Origin: Pseudaquidulcibacter sp964557085
Lineage (GTDB): Bacteria > Pseudomonadota > Alphaproteobacteria > Caulobacterales > Aquidulcibacteraceae
Direction of reading: 5' to 3'
NCBI GenBank assembly: GCA_964557085.1
Contig: CAZKYS010000018.1
Coordinates: forward strand, 1 to 28,403
Length of the DNA stretch: 28,403 nucleotides
Of this stretch, positions 1 to 9,658 are shown piece by piece; within the stretch, counting starts at the first letter, position 1; each line of letters begins with the position of its first letter. The notes under the pieces were generated by a model that saw only the letters and a list, made by a program, of their open reading frames with translations, did no database searches and was not told the origin of the DNA. The position numbers and the translations under genes were made by a program.

Positions 1-215
1 CTGAACTAACCTATCTTAATACTTATGAGCGTATTGAAAAAACTGCCAAAGAAAACCTTGGCCTTGTTTCACAGGATGCAAGTCAATTCATTGATATGAA
101 TGAAATTGACCAATATGCCCCAATTCATCAAGAACAAGTGCCACCAGCCGTAACACCAGTTGATAATAAAGAAATTACCCCAAAACCCCAAATTGAAAAT
201 GGGGTAAAAAAATGA
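1..215 (+). CDS. ftsL: Cell division protein FtsL, C-terminal end (partial)
   Basis: This is an open frame entering from the left edge (first full codon at base 3) and ending in TGA at 213-215, which gives 70 residues. It has no start here. The segment reads YERIEKTAKENLGLVSQDAS, matching the conserved end of FtsL (an R-I-E-x-x-A-x-E-x-L-G-L pattern after the coiled coil), followed by a proline-rich tail. FtsL is a bitopic inner-membrane protein that joins FtsB and FtsQ and activates FtsW-FtsI at the septum. The stop overlaps the ftsI ATG in an ATGA junction, the usual dcw arrangement. The transmembrane helix and most of the coiled coil lie outside the window. The call rests on this short motif plus position immediately before ftsI. 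Confidence 0.82.
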   Translation, partial: ELTYLNTYERIEKTAKENLGLVSQDASQFIDMNEIDQYAPIHQEQVPPAVTPVDNKEITPKPQIENGVKK

Positions 216-2017
216 GCCAAGAAAAAAAGCCATTTGATTTTTTTGGAAATATGATTGCCAAAGCAAAAAACAAAAGCAAAGATTTTGTTGATGCCCATGA
301 TGCCAAAGATTCTGAATTCATTGATAAAACCGCAACTTTGCGCCCAATGTTAAAAAGCCAATTTTTGGGTTTGGTGTTTTTGGGTGGCTTCACACTTATT
401 GGTGCAAAGCTTGCTTATGTAACCTTGTTCAGGCCATTTGATGAAGCACGTTCATCTGCGCGCGCTGAAACCCAAAGAATTACGGGGCGTGCCGATATTG
501 TTGATAGAAATGGTGTATTACTTGCAACCTCGCTTTCAAGTTTTGCACTTTATGCAAATCCGCGCGAAATATGGGATGCACGCGAAACTGCAATTGCAAT
601 TCGCGGCATTTTCCCAGAGCTTAATGAACAGGATTTGATTGCAAAATTATCAAATAAAACCCGCCCATTAGTTTGGATAAAACGCCGCCTTACACCGCAA
701 CAAAAACAACAAATATGGGAATTGGGTCAACCTGGCCTTGAATTTGAACAAGAAACCCGCCGCATTTATCCGAATGGTGAACTTGCGGGGCATTTATTGG
801 GCGGCACAAATGGCGATGGTAAAGGCATTATTGGCCTTGAAAACACCTATCAAGCGCAATTAGAAAACAAGCAACAAGCTCCATTAAAATCATCAATCGA
901 TAGTCGTGTTCAATATATTGTTGAACAAGAACTTGCGACTGCTGTTGCAAAATATCACGCAACGTCTGGCGCGGCATTGATAATGGATGTTACAAATGGC
1001 GAGATTATTGCCGCCGCTTCAAACCCAACATTAAACCCAAATAAATTTGGTGCAAAAGGCATTGATTCGCAAAAAAACAACTATCTTTCAAATACTTTTG
1101 AAATGGGTTCAACATTCAAAGCCTTTACTTTTGCCGTGGCTTTAAATGATGGAAAAATCACACCTGATTCAAGTTTTGATGTAAGTCATCCAATTAATGT
1201 TGGCGGTTTTGATATTTCCGACTTGCACTCTGTTGGTACAATTGCTGATGCGCGCAAAATTTTGGCGGAATCTTCAAATATTGGCACGGTTCAAATTGCG
1301 CGTCTTGTTGGTTCACAAAGGCTAAAGACATTTTTTACTGATTTGGGGCTTTTAAAGAAAATTAGTGGTGGCCTTTATGGTGCATCAAACCCATCTGCCC
1401 CTGAAAGATGGGCATCAACCGAAACCGCAACAATTGCCTTTGGGCAGGGTATAAGGGTTTCACCATTGGCGGTTATTGCCGCTTATGCCGCTATTGCAAA
1501 TGGTGGTAATTATATAGACCCAACTTTTTTGGTACGCGATCCGTCAACACCACTTAAAGCAACGCGTGTTATTTCCCCTGAGGCATCGCATCAAATACTT
1601 GAATTATTACGTGGTGTTGTAACCAATGGAACAGGTAAATCCGCCGATGTGCCATCATACCCTGTTGCTGGAAAAACAGGAACCGCCGATGTTGCAGGGA
1701 AGGGCGGTTATGAAACCAATAAAAGGGTTTCATCATTTGCAGGCGTGTTTCCAGCAAATAATCCAAAATATGCAATTTTGGTGCTTGTTAATGAACCAAA
1801 GTCAATTGATGGCGGCCCTGCGACTGCGGCAATTGTGGCGGCGCCTTATGTTGCGAAAATAATTGCACGAATAGGACCAATTATGGAAATTACGCCGCAG
1901 CGCGTTATTGCGCAAGCGCAAACTTCTGCTATGGATGTGCAAACCAAATCAAGCGCACCGCAAGCGATTTCGCCTAATACCAAAATTGCCAAGCCAATTA
2001 GTATAGGGGCACGATAG
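212..2017 (+). CDS. ftsI: Septal peptidoglycan transpeptidase FtsI (PBP3)
   Basis: This class B penicillin-binding protein crosslinks septal peptidoglycan as the partner of FtsW in the divisome. It has 601 residues. A short cytoplasmic N-terminus is followed by one membrane helix near residues 51-72, a PBP-dimer or pedestal domain starting near 90 (GRADIVDRNG), and a transpeptidase domain from about 225. All three active-site motifs are present: STFK with the nucleophile Ser300, SSN at 354-356 and KTG at 488-490. Length and layout are normal for alphaproteobacterial FtsI. The ATG overlaps the ftsL stop by four bases, so translation is probably coupled. The C-terminal 50 residues are Ala/Gln/Ser/Pro-rich and look like a flexible tail. 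Nothing is missing. Confidence 0.97.
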   Translation: MSQEKKPFDFFGNMIAKAKNKSKDFVDAHDAKDSEFIDKTATLRPMLKSQFLGLVFLGGFTLIGAKLAYVTLFRPFDEARSSARAETQRITGRADIVDRNGVLLATSLSSFALYANPREIWDARETAIAIRGIFPELNEQDLIAKLSNKTRPLVWIKRRLTPQQKQQIWELGQPGLEFEQETRRIYPNGELAGHLLGGTNGDGKGIIGLENTYQAQLENKQQAPLKSSIDSRVQYIVEQELATAVAKYHATSGAALIMDVTNGEIIAAASNPTLNPNKFGAKGIDSQKNNYLSNTFEMGSTFKAFTFAVALNDGKITPDSSFDVSHPINVGGFDISDLHSVGTIADARKILAESSNIGTVQIARLVGSQRLKTFFTDLGLLKKISGGLYGASNPSAPERWASTETATIAFGQGIRVSPLAVIAAYAAIANGGNYIDPTFLVRDPSTPLKATRVISPEASHQILELLRGVVTNGTGKSADVPSYPVAGKTGTADVAGKGGYETNKRVSSFAGVFPANNPKYAILVLVNEPKSIDGGPATAAIVAAPYVAKIIARIGPIMEITPQRVIAQAQTSAMDVQTKSSAPQAISPNTKIAKPISIGAR

Positions 2018-2047
2018 CTTCGGTCATACCAAGGTACTTTGTTACAA

Positions 2048-3517
2048 ATGACCCAAGATAAAAGTTACGATTTAAAAGAGCTTCTAACCAATCCAACTAA
2101 TGATGAATATGGCGCAATAAAAATAAGCGGCCTTGCATCTGATAGCCGCAAAGTAAAAAAAGGCGATATATTCTTTGCGCTTCAAGGCGTTCTTAAAAAT
2201 GGCGCTGATTTTGCCAAGGCTGCGCAGGCTGCTGGTGCTGCGGCAATTGTTTCAGAAGTTAATGTCGATGGCGTAACTATACCGCAAATTATCGTAAATG
2301 ATGCACGTGATGCATTATCACACGCCGCCGCCGTTTTTTACCCTGCGCAACCAGAAACAATAATCGCAATTACGGGCACAAATGGTAAAAGCTCAACGGT
2401 TGATTTCTTGCGTCAAATTTGGGCCGAATGTGGGCATCGCGCCGCTTCATTGGGCACTTTGGGCGCGATTACGCCAGAGGGTTCGGTAAATCTTGGTTTT
2501 ACAACACCTGATCCAATTTCGCTTCATGCCAATTTGGAAGATTTAAAGCAAAAAAATATTACCCATGTGGCAATGGAATCTTCATCACACGCACTTGTTC
2601 AAAAGCGTATGCATGGCGTGAAATTAAAGGCGGGCGGTTTTTCAAATCTTACCCAAGATCACCTTGATTATCATGAAACTATGGATTCATATGCCGAAGC
2701 AAAAATGCTTTTGTTCACTGATTTATTGCCAAAATCATCACCTGCGGTAATAAATGCGGATGCCGAATATGCGCCAAAATTTGAAGAGGCGGCAATTAAT
2801 TCAGGGCTTGATTTAAAACTTGTTGGCTGGCGCGGAAATTATTTGAAAATTCAAGAATTATGGCCAAAACCTGCATCGCAGCGCGTTGATTATCGTTTTG
2901 AAAATAAAACCTATCCCGTCGAAATCCCCCTTATCGGTGAGTTTCAGGCTTTAAATGCCACAATGGCGGCGGGGCTTGCGCTTTCATTGGGTGAAAAACC
3001 CGAAAATGTATTCAAGGCTTTAACTGAATTAAGACCTGTAAAAGGTCGCATGGAGCATATTGGGCAAACTAAAGAGGGGGCGCATATTTTTGTTGATTAT
3101 GCGCACACGCCTGATGGCCTTGATGTATTATTACGCGCCGTGCGCCCGCACGCCCCTGGGAAAATTATTCTTGTTTTTGGTTGCGGCGGCGATAGGGATA
3201 AGACAAAACGCCCGAAAATGGGTGCAATTGGCGCAAAATATGCCGATATTATAATTGTTACAGATGATAATCCACGTACCGAAGATGCCCAGATAATTCG
3301 CCGTGAAATAATGGTTGCCGTTCCACATGCCCAAGAAATTGGCGATAGAAAAAGTGCAATTGAAACCGCAATTAAAATGGCGGGCGCGGGCGATGCCGTA
3401 ATTATTGCGGGCAAAGGGCATGAAACAGGGCAGATTGTTATGGATAAAATCCTTCCATTTTCTGACCAAGAAACGGCAATTGATTATTTGAATGCAAATG
3501 GGGGCCAAATTGTCTAA
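2048..3517 (+). CDS. murE: UDP-MurNAc-L-Ala-D-Glu:meso-diaminopimelate ligase MurE
   Basis: This ATP-dependent Mur ligase adds the third stem-peptide residue in the cytoplasm. The Mur ligase N-terminal domain (residues about 20-100) is followed by the ATP loop GTNGKSS (110-116), the carbamylated-lysine site YAEAK with Lys219, and the C-terminal domain. That domain carries DNPR at 407-410, the motif known to select meso-diaminopimelate rather than lysine, so the wall is predicted to be DAP-type. From the ATG at 2048 the protein has 489 residues. A TTG at 2039 in the same frame would add three residues. AAGG at 2031-2034 lies about 13 bases before the ATG, so the start is slightly uncertain. 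Thirty bases separate it from ftsI. Confidence 0.96.
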   Translation: MTQDKSYDLKELLTNPTNDEYGAIKISGLASDSRKVKKGDIFFALQGVLKNGADFAKAAQAAGAAAIVSEVNVDGVTIPQIIVNDARDALSHAAAVFYPAQPETIIAITGTNGKSSTVDFLRQIWAECGHRAASLGTLGAITPEGSVNLGFTTPDPISLHANLEDLKQKNITHVAMESSSHALVQKRMHGVKLKAGGFSNLTQDHLDYHETMDSYAEAKMLLFTDLLPKSSPAVINADAEYAPKFEEAAINSGLDLKLVGWRGNYLKIQELWPKPASQRVDYRFENKTYPVEIPLIGEFQALNATMAAGLALSLGEKPENVFKALTELRPVKGRMEHIGQTKEGAHIFVDYAHTPDGLDVLLRAVRPHAPGKIILVFGCGGDRDKTKRPKMGAIGAKYADIIIVTDDNPRTEDAQIIRREIMVAVPHAQEIGDRKSAIETAIKMAGAGDAVIIAGKGHETGQIVMDKILPFSDQETAIDYLNANGGQIV

Positions 3518-4898
3518 CCCACTTTGGAGTGCCAAAGAAATTGCCGAGGCCACAAATGGTCAAATTCTTGGTGATTTTAATGCAAATGGTGTTGAAATTG
3601 ATTCACGTGCAATAAGCGCGAATGATTTATTCATTGCACTTAAAGTTGAACGCGATGGTCATGATTTCGTACAAATGGCCTTGGAAAAAGGTGCAAGTGG
3701 TGCATTAATCAATCACAAGGGCGCAATTCATAATAATCAAGGCGCTGTTTTGTGCCAAGATACAATGCTTGGCCTTGAAAATATGGGTGCTTATGCGCGC
3801 CGTCGCGCCACAATAACAAAACGCGTTGCGGTAACTGGTTCGGTTGGCAAAACTACGGTTAAGGAATTAACGGCGGCGGCATTATCGGCATCTGGCAAAA
3901 CCCATAAATCGGTTAAATCATATAATAATCATTGGGGCGTTCCGCTTACACTTGCGCGCCTTCCACAAGATGCACGATTTGGAGTTTTCGAAATCGGCAT
4001 GAACCATGCCGGTGAAATTGCAAGACTTTCACCACAGGTTCGCCCACATGTTGCGGCAATAACAACTGTTGCCCCTGTTCATATCGAACATTTTGGCACG
4101 CTTGAGGCAATTGCCGATGCAAAGGCAGAAATCTTCTTGGGCGTTGAGCATGGCGGTTCGGTTCTTATACCCGCCGATAACCCAATGACATCAAGATTAT
4201 TGGCGCGCGCCAAAGATATTGATGGCATTAAAGCGCTTACTTTTGGTAAAGCCGATAATGCCGATGCCCATATTATTGATGTGCGTATTGATAATAAAAT
4301 TCGCCATGTTCGCGCAAATATTTTGGGTGAAAATGTTGAATGGCAAATCACCGAACCAGGGGAACATTGGATTTCAAACGGCCTTTGTGCGCTTACACTT
4401 GTTGCCCTTGCGGGTGGTGAGATTGAGGCTGCGGCAAGTGTTTTATCTAGCTTTGGCGCACTTGATGGGCGCGGCGCGGTTAAGAAAATTGCATTTGCAA
4501 AAGGCGGTGAATTCACCCTTGTTGACGAAGCCTATAATGCCAATCCAACATCTGTTGCAGGCGCATTAAGCGCACTCTCCCACCGCGAAGGCGGGCGCCG
4601 AATTGCGGTCTTGGGCGATATGCTTGAACTTGGCGAAAAAGAAAATGAATATCATGCAGGCTTGATTGAACCAATTTTGGCATCAAAACCTGATTTAGTT
4701 TTCCTATCTGGAACCCGCATGAAGCATCTTTGGGATGTTATTCCACAAGAAATGCGTGGTGCTTATGCACAAAATTCCAAGGAATTAGCACCTTTTGTGT
4801 GTGAAGCTATTTTACCAGACGATGTAATCATGGTTAAAGGTTCAAATGGTTCGCACATGAATGTGATTGTGGCCGCACTTGGTTCGCTTAAACACTAA
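3492..4898 (+). CDS. murF: UDP-MurNAc-tripeptide:D-Ala-D-Ala ligase MurF
   Basis: MurF attaches D-Ala-D-Ala to UDP-MurNAc-tripeptide, giving the pentapeptide used by MraY. The 468-residue frame shows the Mur ligase fold: the N-terminal UDP-binding domain, the ATP loop GSVGKTT (about 116-122), the YNNHWGVPLTLA motif (about 144-155), then DEAYNANPTSV and LGDMLELG in the C-terminal half, all typical of MurF. The ATG at 3492 overlaps the end of murE by 26 bases but lacks a Shine-Dalgarno sequence. A TTG at 3510, preceded by a run of five G at 3500-3504, would give MSNPLW..., closer to the usual MurF N-terminus, and an overlap of only 8 bases. That alternative start is quite likely. The function is not in doubt. 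Confidence 0.95.
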   Translation: MQMGAKLSNPLWSAKEIAEATNGQILGDFNANGVEIDSRAISANDLFIALKVERDGHDFVQMALEKGASGALINHKGAIHNNQGAVLCQDTMLGLENMGAYARRRATITKRVAVTGSVGKTTVKELTAAALSASGKTHKSVKSYNNHWGVPLTLARLPQDARFGVFEIGMNHAGEIARLSPQVRPHVAAITTVAPVHIEHFGTLEAIADAKAEIFLGVEHGGSVLIPADNPMTSRLLARAKDIDGIKALTFGKADNADAHIIDVRIDNKIRHVRANILGENVEWQITEPGEHWISNGLCALTLVALAGGEIEAAASVLSSFGALDGRGAVKKIAFAKGGEFTLVDEAYNANPTSVAGALSALSHREGGRRIAVLGDMLELGEKENEYHAGLIEPILASKPDLVFLSGTRMKHLWDVIPQEMRGAYAQNSKELAPFVCEAILPDDVIMVKGSNGSHMNVIVAALGSLKH

Positions 4899-4931
4899 GC
4901 AAAATTATGAATAAAAGGGTTTGGAACAAAG

Positions 4932-6017
4932 ATGTTATATGAATTATTCCACAATCAGTTCAATCTTCTAAATTACATCACATTCCGAACAGGGCTTGCG
5001 CTTGCGACTGCGGCATTCGTGATTTTGGTTTTTGGTGGTCATATTATTGATTTTATGCGCGTTAAACAGGGGCGCGGTCAACCAATTCGCAAATTAGGCC
5101 CCGAAAGCCATTTTGCAAAACAAGGCACGCCAACAATGGGTGGTGCGATGATTTTGGGCGCTATCGGCCTTGGGGTTTTTCTTTGGGGTGATTTGAAAAA
5201 TCATTATTTGCAAATTGTTATGTTTGTAATGTTTGGCTTTGGCATAATTGGTTTTATTGATGATTATCGCAAAGTTAAAAAGCAACATGAAGATGGATTA
5301 TCATCAAAGATGCGCCTTTTGGGTGAATTTGTGATTGCCTTTGTTGCCTGTTATTTCATTGCCCAATGGCAAAATTCGACCTCTACTGAAAGCCCACATT
5401 TAGGTTATTCAATTGCCTTTCCATTTTTGAAAAATGTATTGTGGGATGTTGGCCCATTTGTTTTCTTATTTGGGCTTGTGGTGATTGTTGGCTTTGGTAA
5501 TGCGGTTAATTTTACCGATGGCCTTGATGGCTTGGCAATTATGCCGGTTATGATTGCTTCATCAACTTTTGGTCTGATTGTTTATTTGGTCGGTAATTAT
5601 AAATTTGCCGATTATCTAACTTTGCACCATGTTAAAGATGTGGGTGAGGTTGCGGTAATTATGGGCGCGGTTCTTGGTTCTGGCCTTGGGTTTTTGTGGT
5701 ATAATGCCCCACCCGCACAGATCTTCATGGGGGATACAGGTTCATTATCTTTAGGCGGCACATTGGGCGTTGTTGCGGTTGCGGCAAAACATGAATTTGT
5801 TTTGGCAATTGTTGGTTTTGTTTTTGTGATGGAACTCTTAAGCGTGGTTGCACAGGTTACATCGTTTAAACTAACTGGCAAACGGGTTTTATTAATGGCG
5901 CCATTGCATCACCATTTTGAAAAACTTAATTGGAAAGAGCCAACGATTGTTATTCGTTTTTGGATTATGGCAACGATTTTTGCACTTATTGGCTTGGCAA
6001 CCCTTAAATTACGATAG
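4932..6017 (+). CDS. mraY: Phospho-MurNAc-pentapeptide transferase MraY
   Basis: MraY transfers phospho-MurNAc-pentapeptide from UDP to undecaprenyl phosphate, forming lipid I in the inner membrane. The 361-residue protein is strongly hydrophobic, with about ten membrane segments, the family norm. Signature residues are all visible: FIDDYRK with Asp110-Asp111, NAVNFTDGLDG at 190-200, FMGDTGS with Asp268, and the cytoplasmic histidine motif PLHHHFE near 324-330. It lies 33 bases after murF and 11 bases before murD, inside one transcription unit. This is a clear orthologue, distinct from the second, WbpL-like member of the superfamily at 25510-26544. Confidence 0.97.
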   Translation: MLYELFHNQFNLLNYITFRTGLALATAAFVILVFGGHIIDFMRVKQGRGQPIRKLGPESHFAKQGTPTMGGAMILGAIGLGVFLWGDLKNHYLQIVMFVMFGFGIIGFIDDYRKVKKQHEDGLSSKMRLLGEFVIAFVACYFIAQWQNSTSTESPHLGYSIAFPFLKNVLWDVGPFVFLFGLVVIVGFGNAVNFTDGLDGLAIMPVMIASSTFGLIVYLVGNYKFADYLTLHHVKDVGEVAVIMGAVLGSGLGFLWYNAPPAQIFMGDTGSLSLGGTLGVVAVAAKHEFVLAIVGFVFVMELLSVVAQVTSFKLTGKRVLLMAPLHHHFEKLNWKEPTIVIRFWIMATIFALIGLATLKLR

Positions 6018-6028
6018 GTTTTTAAGGC

Positions 6029-7468
6029 ATGTTCAAAATCACCACTTTCAAGGATAAAAAAGTTGCGGTGTTTGGGCTTGGCCGAACTGGAAACCCATGC
6101 GCTTTGGCTTTGCAAGAAGGTGGGGCAATTGTTTATGCGTGGGATGACAATGAAAAGACCCGCGAAAATGCCGCCAATTTAGGTGTAAGTCTTGGTGATT
6201 TAAACCAAATTGATTTTGATGAAATTTATGCCCTCGTCATGAGCCCAGGGGTTCCAATTTACGGCCCCAAAATGCATTGGGCGGCAAAAAAAGCAGTTGA
6301 AAAAAATGTGCCAATCATTGGCGATATTGAAATTTTTGCCCGCGAAATAAATATATTACCACCAGAAAGCGCGCCAAAAACTATTGGCATAACTGGTACA
6401 AATGGCAAATCAACCACAACCGCATTAATTGCCCATATTTTGCAATTTGCGGGTAAAGATGTGCGCATGGGCGGTAATATTGGCACGGGCATTTTATCAT
6501 TGGATCCGCCGCGTGCGGGGGCTTATTATGTTCTTGAGCTTTCATCTTATCAATTAGATTTGGCAAAAAGCCTTCGCCTTGACGTGGCAATTCAACTTAA
6601 TATTTCCGAAGACCATCTTGAGCGTCATGGAAATATGGAAAGATATGTTGCCGCAAAACGTAATATTTTTGCCAATCAAACCAAATTAGACACCGCAATA
6701 ATTGGCGTTGATGACGAATGGGGTGAGGCGCAATGCACAAATTTTGTTGCGGCCGGTAATCGCCTTATTGTTCCAATTTCTTCATGGCAATTTGTAAGCC
6801 CTGGGGTTTGCGCAATTGGCGGGATCTTGTGGGATGCAGGTTCAGGGCGCGCCAATGAAGTTGCCGACCTTCGCCTTGCCAAGGCACTTCCGGGTGCGCA
6901 TAATGGGCAAAATGCGGCGGCGGCCTATGCGGCATGCAAGGCGCTTGGGCTTTCAACCGAAATAATTGTTCAGGCGATAATGAATTTTGGTGGCCTTAAA
7001 CACCGCCTTCAAGAAGTTGATAAAATTGGCAATGTGAAATTCTATAATGATTCCAAGGCAACTAATGCCGATGCATCATTACAGGCATTAAAAGCCTTTG
7101 ATAAATTACGCTGGATAGTGGGCGGGGAGGCCAAGACTGATGGCATTGACCCATTAATCCCATATTTCAACAAAATCACCAAAGCCTATTTAATTGGTGC
7201 CGCCAGCGAAAGATTTGCCAAAACCCTAAAAGATGTTCCACATCAAATTTGTGGCGATATTAAAACTGCTGTAAAGGTTGCCTTTGAAGATGCCAAGGCA
7301 AATTATCCCAATGAGGAATTGGTTGTTTTATCACCCGCCTGTGCAAGTTTTGACCAATATAAGGATTTTGAAGCACGCGGTGATGATTTCATTAATGAAG
7401 TTGCACAAATTAGTGCCGAAAATGCCAATGTTTTTGGTGAAAATGTAATTCCTTTCACCACTCTTTAA
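6029..7468 (+). CDS. murD: UDP-MurNAc-L-alanine:D-glutamate ligase MurD
   Basis: MurD adds D-glutamate to UDP-MurNAc-L-Ala. The protein has 479 residues. An N-terminal Rossmann-like UDP-binding domain carries GLGRTG (16-21). The ATP loop GTNGKSTTT starts near residue 123, followed by ELSSYQLD, NISEDHLERHG, the KHRLQEV region and NDSKATNADAS, all MurD signatures. Length is slightly above the typical 440-470. The ATG is preceded by an AAGG at short spacing. It sits between mraY and ftsW in the standard alphaproteobacterial order. Confidence 0.96.
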   Translation: MFKITTFKDKKVAVFGLGRTGNPCALALQEGGAIVYAWDDNEKTRENAANLGVSLGDLNQIDFDEIYALVMSPGVPIYGPKMHWAAKKAVEKNVPIIGDIEIFAREINILPPESAPKTIGITGTNGKSTTTALIAHILQFAGKDVRMGGNIGTGILSLDPPRAGAYYVLELSSYQLDLAKSLRLDVAIQLNISEDHLERHGNMERYVAAKRNIFANQTKLDTAIIGVDDEWGEAQCTNFVAAGNRLIVPISSWQFVSPGVCAIGGILWDAGSGRANEVADLRLAKALPGAHNGQNAAAAYAACKALGLSTEIIVQAIMNFGGLKHRLQEVDKIGNVKFYNDSKATNADASLQALKAFDKLRWIVGGEAKTDGIDPLIPYFNKITKAYLIGAASERFAKTLKDVPHQICGDIKTAVKVAFEDAKANYPNEELVVLSPACASFDQYKDFEARGDDFINEVAQISAENANVFGENVIPFTTL

Positions 7469-7507
7469 CCATATTTGCGTCATTGCTAATCCTTGAGGAT
7501 TTCTGTG

Positions 7508-8644
7508 ATGAGTGGCAAAATTTCACCTTTTGGATTGAGGGTAAAAATAAAACAATGGTGGGATAATATCGACCATATGTCGTTTATTTTGGTTTGCCTT
7601 CTTTTATCAATTGGCGTGATTTTATCATTCGGTTCATCGGTTACTGCAACCGAAGATTTACACATTAAAAACCAATTTTACTTTGTTTACAAACAAAGCG
7701 CATTTGCCATTGTTGGCTTTACCATTTTGATTTTATTATCAAACCTTTCAATTGATAATATAAGACGAACAACAATAATTCTTTATTTAATTGCCTTTGC
7801 CATTTTGGTTTCGATTTTAGTTTTTGGTCATAGCGCAAAGGGTGCGCAAAGGTGGCTTAAGATTGGTGGCTTTGGCCTTCAACCATCCGAGATTATTAAA
7901 CCATGCGCCATTGTTTTGGTTTCATGGGTTTTGACGCGCCGCATTTATGATAAGGAATTTAAGGGCGAATTATTGGCAATCGCGCTTGTGGCATTACCGA
8001 TTTCAATTTTTTTATTACAGCCCGATGTTGGGCAAACCCTTTTATTGACAATTGCCTTTGTATCTACATTTTGGATTGCTGGCATTGGCATTAAATGGAT
8101 TATTGGCATAAGCGGCGTGGCAATGGCGGGTGTTATCGCCCTCTTTAGTTTTATGCCGCACGTTATTTCGCGTTGGAACAAATTTATCGATCCAAATAAT
8201 AATGATAATTACCAAGTAGAACGCGCATTAGACGCCATTTCAAACGGTGACTTTTTTGGCAAAGGTGCAGGTGAGGGGGTAATTAAACACCTTTTGCCCG
8301 ATGCGCATACAGATTTCATATTCTCACTTGCAACCGAAGAATGGGGCTTTCTTGGGGCGTTAATTTTAATCTCATTATTTGCCGTATTGGTAATTCGTGG
8401 CATCCATATCGCTAGCAAAAACCCCGACCCATTCGCACAAGTTGCAGGCATTGGCATATACACACTTTTCGGCCTTCAAGTTGGCATTAATTTGGCGGTA
8501 AACCTAAACATAATCCCCGCAAAAGGCATGACATTGCCATTCATATCATACGGCGGTTCATCATTATTAGGCTCCGCAATAACAATGGGCCTTGCAATCG
8601 CACTTACAAGGCGCCGCCCTGTTTCAATTATTTTGGGAATTTAA
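7508..8644 (+). CDS. ftsW: Septal peptidoglycan glycosyltransferase FtsW (SEDS family)
   Basis: This SEDS polymerase of lipid II works with FtsI. It has about ten membrane helices. The long extracytoplasmic loop carries PHVISRWNKFIDP, then NYQVERALDAISNG, GKGAGEGVIKHLLPDAHTDFIFS and ATEEWGFLG, all hallmarks of FtsW; the C-terminus has PFISYGGSSL. I prefer the ATG at 7508 (378 residues) because GAGG at 7495-7498 is well spaced before it. A GTG at 7505 and a TTG at 7493 are in the same frame. Its stop at 8644 abuts the stop codon of a reverse-strand gene with no spacer, so there is no room for a terminator. murG, usually the next gene, is displaced by about 1.1 kb. Confidence 0.96.
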   Translation: MSGKISPFGLRVKIKQWWDNIDHMSFILVCLLLSIGVILSFGSSVTATEDLHIKNQFYFVYKQSAFAIVGFTILILLSNLSIDNIRRTTIILYLIAFAILVSILVFGHSAKGAQRWLKIGGFGLQPSEIIKPCAIVLVSWVLTRRIYDKEFKGELLAIALVALPISIFLLQPDVGQTLLLTIAFVSTFWIAGIGIKWIIGISGVAMAGVIALFSFMPHVISRWNKFIDPNNNDNYQVERALDAISNGDFFGKGAGEGVIKHLLPDAHTDFIFSLATEEWGFLGALILISLFAVLVIRGIHIASKNPDPFAQVAGIGIYTLFGLQVGINLAVNLNIIPAKGMTLPFISYGGSSLLGSAITMGLAIALTRRRPVSIILGI

Positions 8645-9628
8645 TTATTTCAAATTCTCTTGCAAGAAATTTATAGTTTTTGGGAAATTATCTTGTCTTG
8701 CCTTTGCATTTCCTTCAACACTTCCGCCAAAGAATGCAAGTTGGCTTGATGAAAACTTCTTTGGATCAACAATAGTTCCAAAAACGCCATGCCCCGCATC
8801 CTTATATGATAGAATTGTAACTTGCGGGCCTGAATTTGCTTTAGCGCGGCCTTCAACCATACGCGCCATTTGGCATGAGGGCCAAAGCGTGTCATCCTCC
8901 CCACAGATTAAAAGTATTTTTGCTTTTGACTTTTCGATGGGGATTATTGCATTTTGATGTTTTTCAATTTCCTTGAGCCCTAAACTATATGTATTCTCAT
9001 TTTTATTTTTAGATTTTACATCGCCAAATGGTAGAAATGGAACTTCTTTGCCGCCCAATGTCCACGAAGATTTCATATTTTTGAATGAGCCATCGGTATC
9101 GTGCCATGAAAACCCTGCCCAAACTACTGATGATGGCATGCCCGCGACTATTACTTTAATCTCGGGATGTCTGGAAGCTATTAGAAGTGCGGCCTCACCA
9201 CCTTTTGATGCGCCAACAATGGCAATATTTTTGGCATCAACTTCATTTTGCTTTGTCAAGAATTCCAACGCCTTGTCAAAAGTTTCAAGCGGAACATTAA
9301 TCAATTCTGGATTTTGATTTTGTGCGCGAAAAAAAGAAATATTTAAAACATTTAGACCTGCTTTATTTATTTCAATTGCAATATTGCTTGCTTGTTTCGA
9401 TATGCCGCCTTCCGAGCCGCCAAATAATAAGACTGCGGGGTGCTTTTTACTATCTTTTATCGCAAAATAATTGCCAATCACCCCATTCGAATTAATTCGA
9501 ACCGCCCCCGCGGGTGGGTCAACTACAACAATTGGTGGTATCCAAGGCTTAGCAATGAAGAAATAAGCAGTAGCCGAGGTAATAAAAACCAATATTACAA
9601 TTAATAAACCAAGTAAAAATTTCTTCAT
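8645..9628 (-). CDS. Alpha/beta hydrolase, acyl-CoA thioester hydrolase/BAAT C-terminal domain type
   Basis: This membrane-anchored or exported serine hydrolase has an unknown substrate. The 327-residue product starts MKKFLLGLLIVILVFITSAT, an uncleaved anchor or signal helix, so the catalytic domain should face the periplasm. The fold signatures are an FGGSEGG oxyanion region (69-75), the nucleophile elbow GASKGG with Ser141, an acidic residue in CGEDD (Asp245 or Asp246), and the final His280 in AGHGVFG. Bacterial BAAT-C proteins include thioesterases and esterases, but nothing here fixes the reaction. I chose the ATG at 9628 because AGGTG lies about five bases before it on this strand; an upstream in-frame start would add 36 residues of unsupported hydrophobic sequence. 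It interrupts the dcw cluster between ftsW and murG, pointing the opposite way, and shares a 159-base divergent promoter region with murG. Confidence 0.82.
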   Translation of the reverse strand: MKKFLLGLLIVILVFITSATAYFFIAKPWIPPIVVVDPPAGAVRINSNGVIGNYFAIKDSKKHPAVLLFGGSEGGISKQASNIAIEINKAGLNVLNISFFRAQNQNPELINVPLETFDKALEFLTKQNEVDAKNIAIVGASKGGEAALLIASRHPEIKVIVAGMPSSVVWAGFSWHDTDGSFKNMKSSWTLGGKEVPFLPFGDVKSKNKNENTYSLGLKEIEKHQNAIIPIEKSKAKILLICGEDDTLWPSCQMARMVEGRAKANSGPQVTILSYKDAGHGVFGTIVDPKKFSSSQLAFFGGSVEGNAKARQDNFPKTINFLQENLK

Positions 9629-9658
9629 TTTTGCACCTATGCTTAATATATTGCATTG

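Noticed and set aside
3131..3553. 140-residue minus-strand frame inside murE/murF, and similar 95-145 residue antisense frames inside murF, murC and the RNA methyltransferase gene
   Set aside because: They lie entirely over conserved enzymes and look like low-complexity shadows without ribosome sites.
8592..8957. Plus-strand frame running from the end of ftsW into the hydrolase gene
   Set aside because: It reads antisense through the hydrolase coding region and has no family features. The hydrolase frame shows a full catalytic triad instead.
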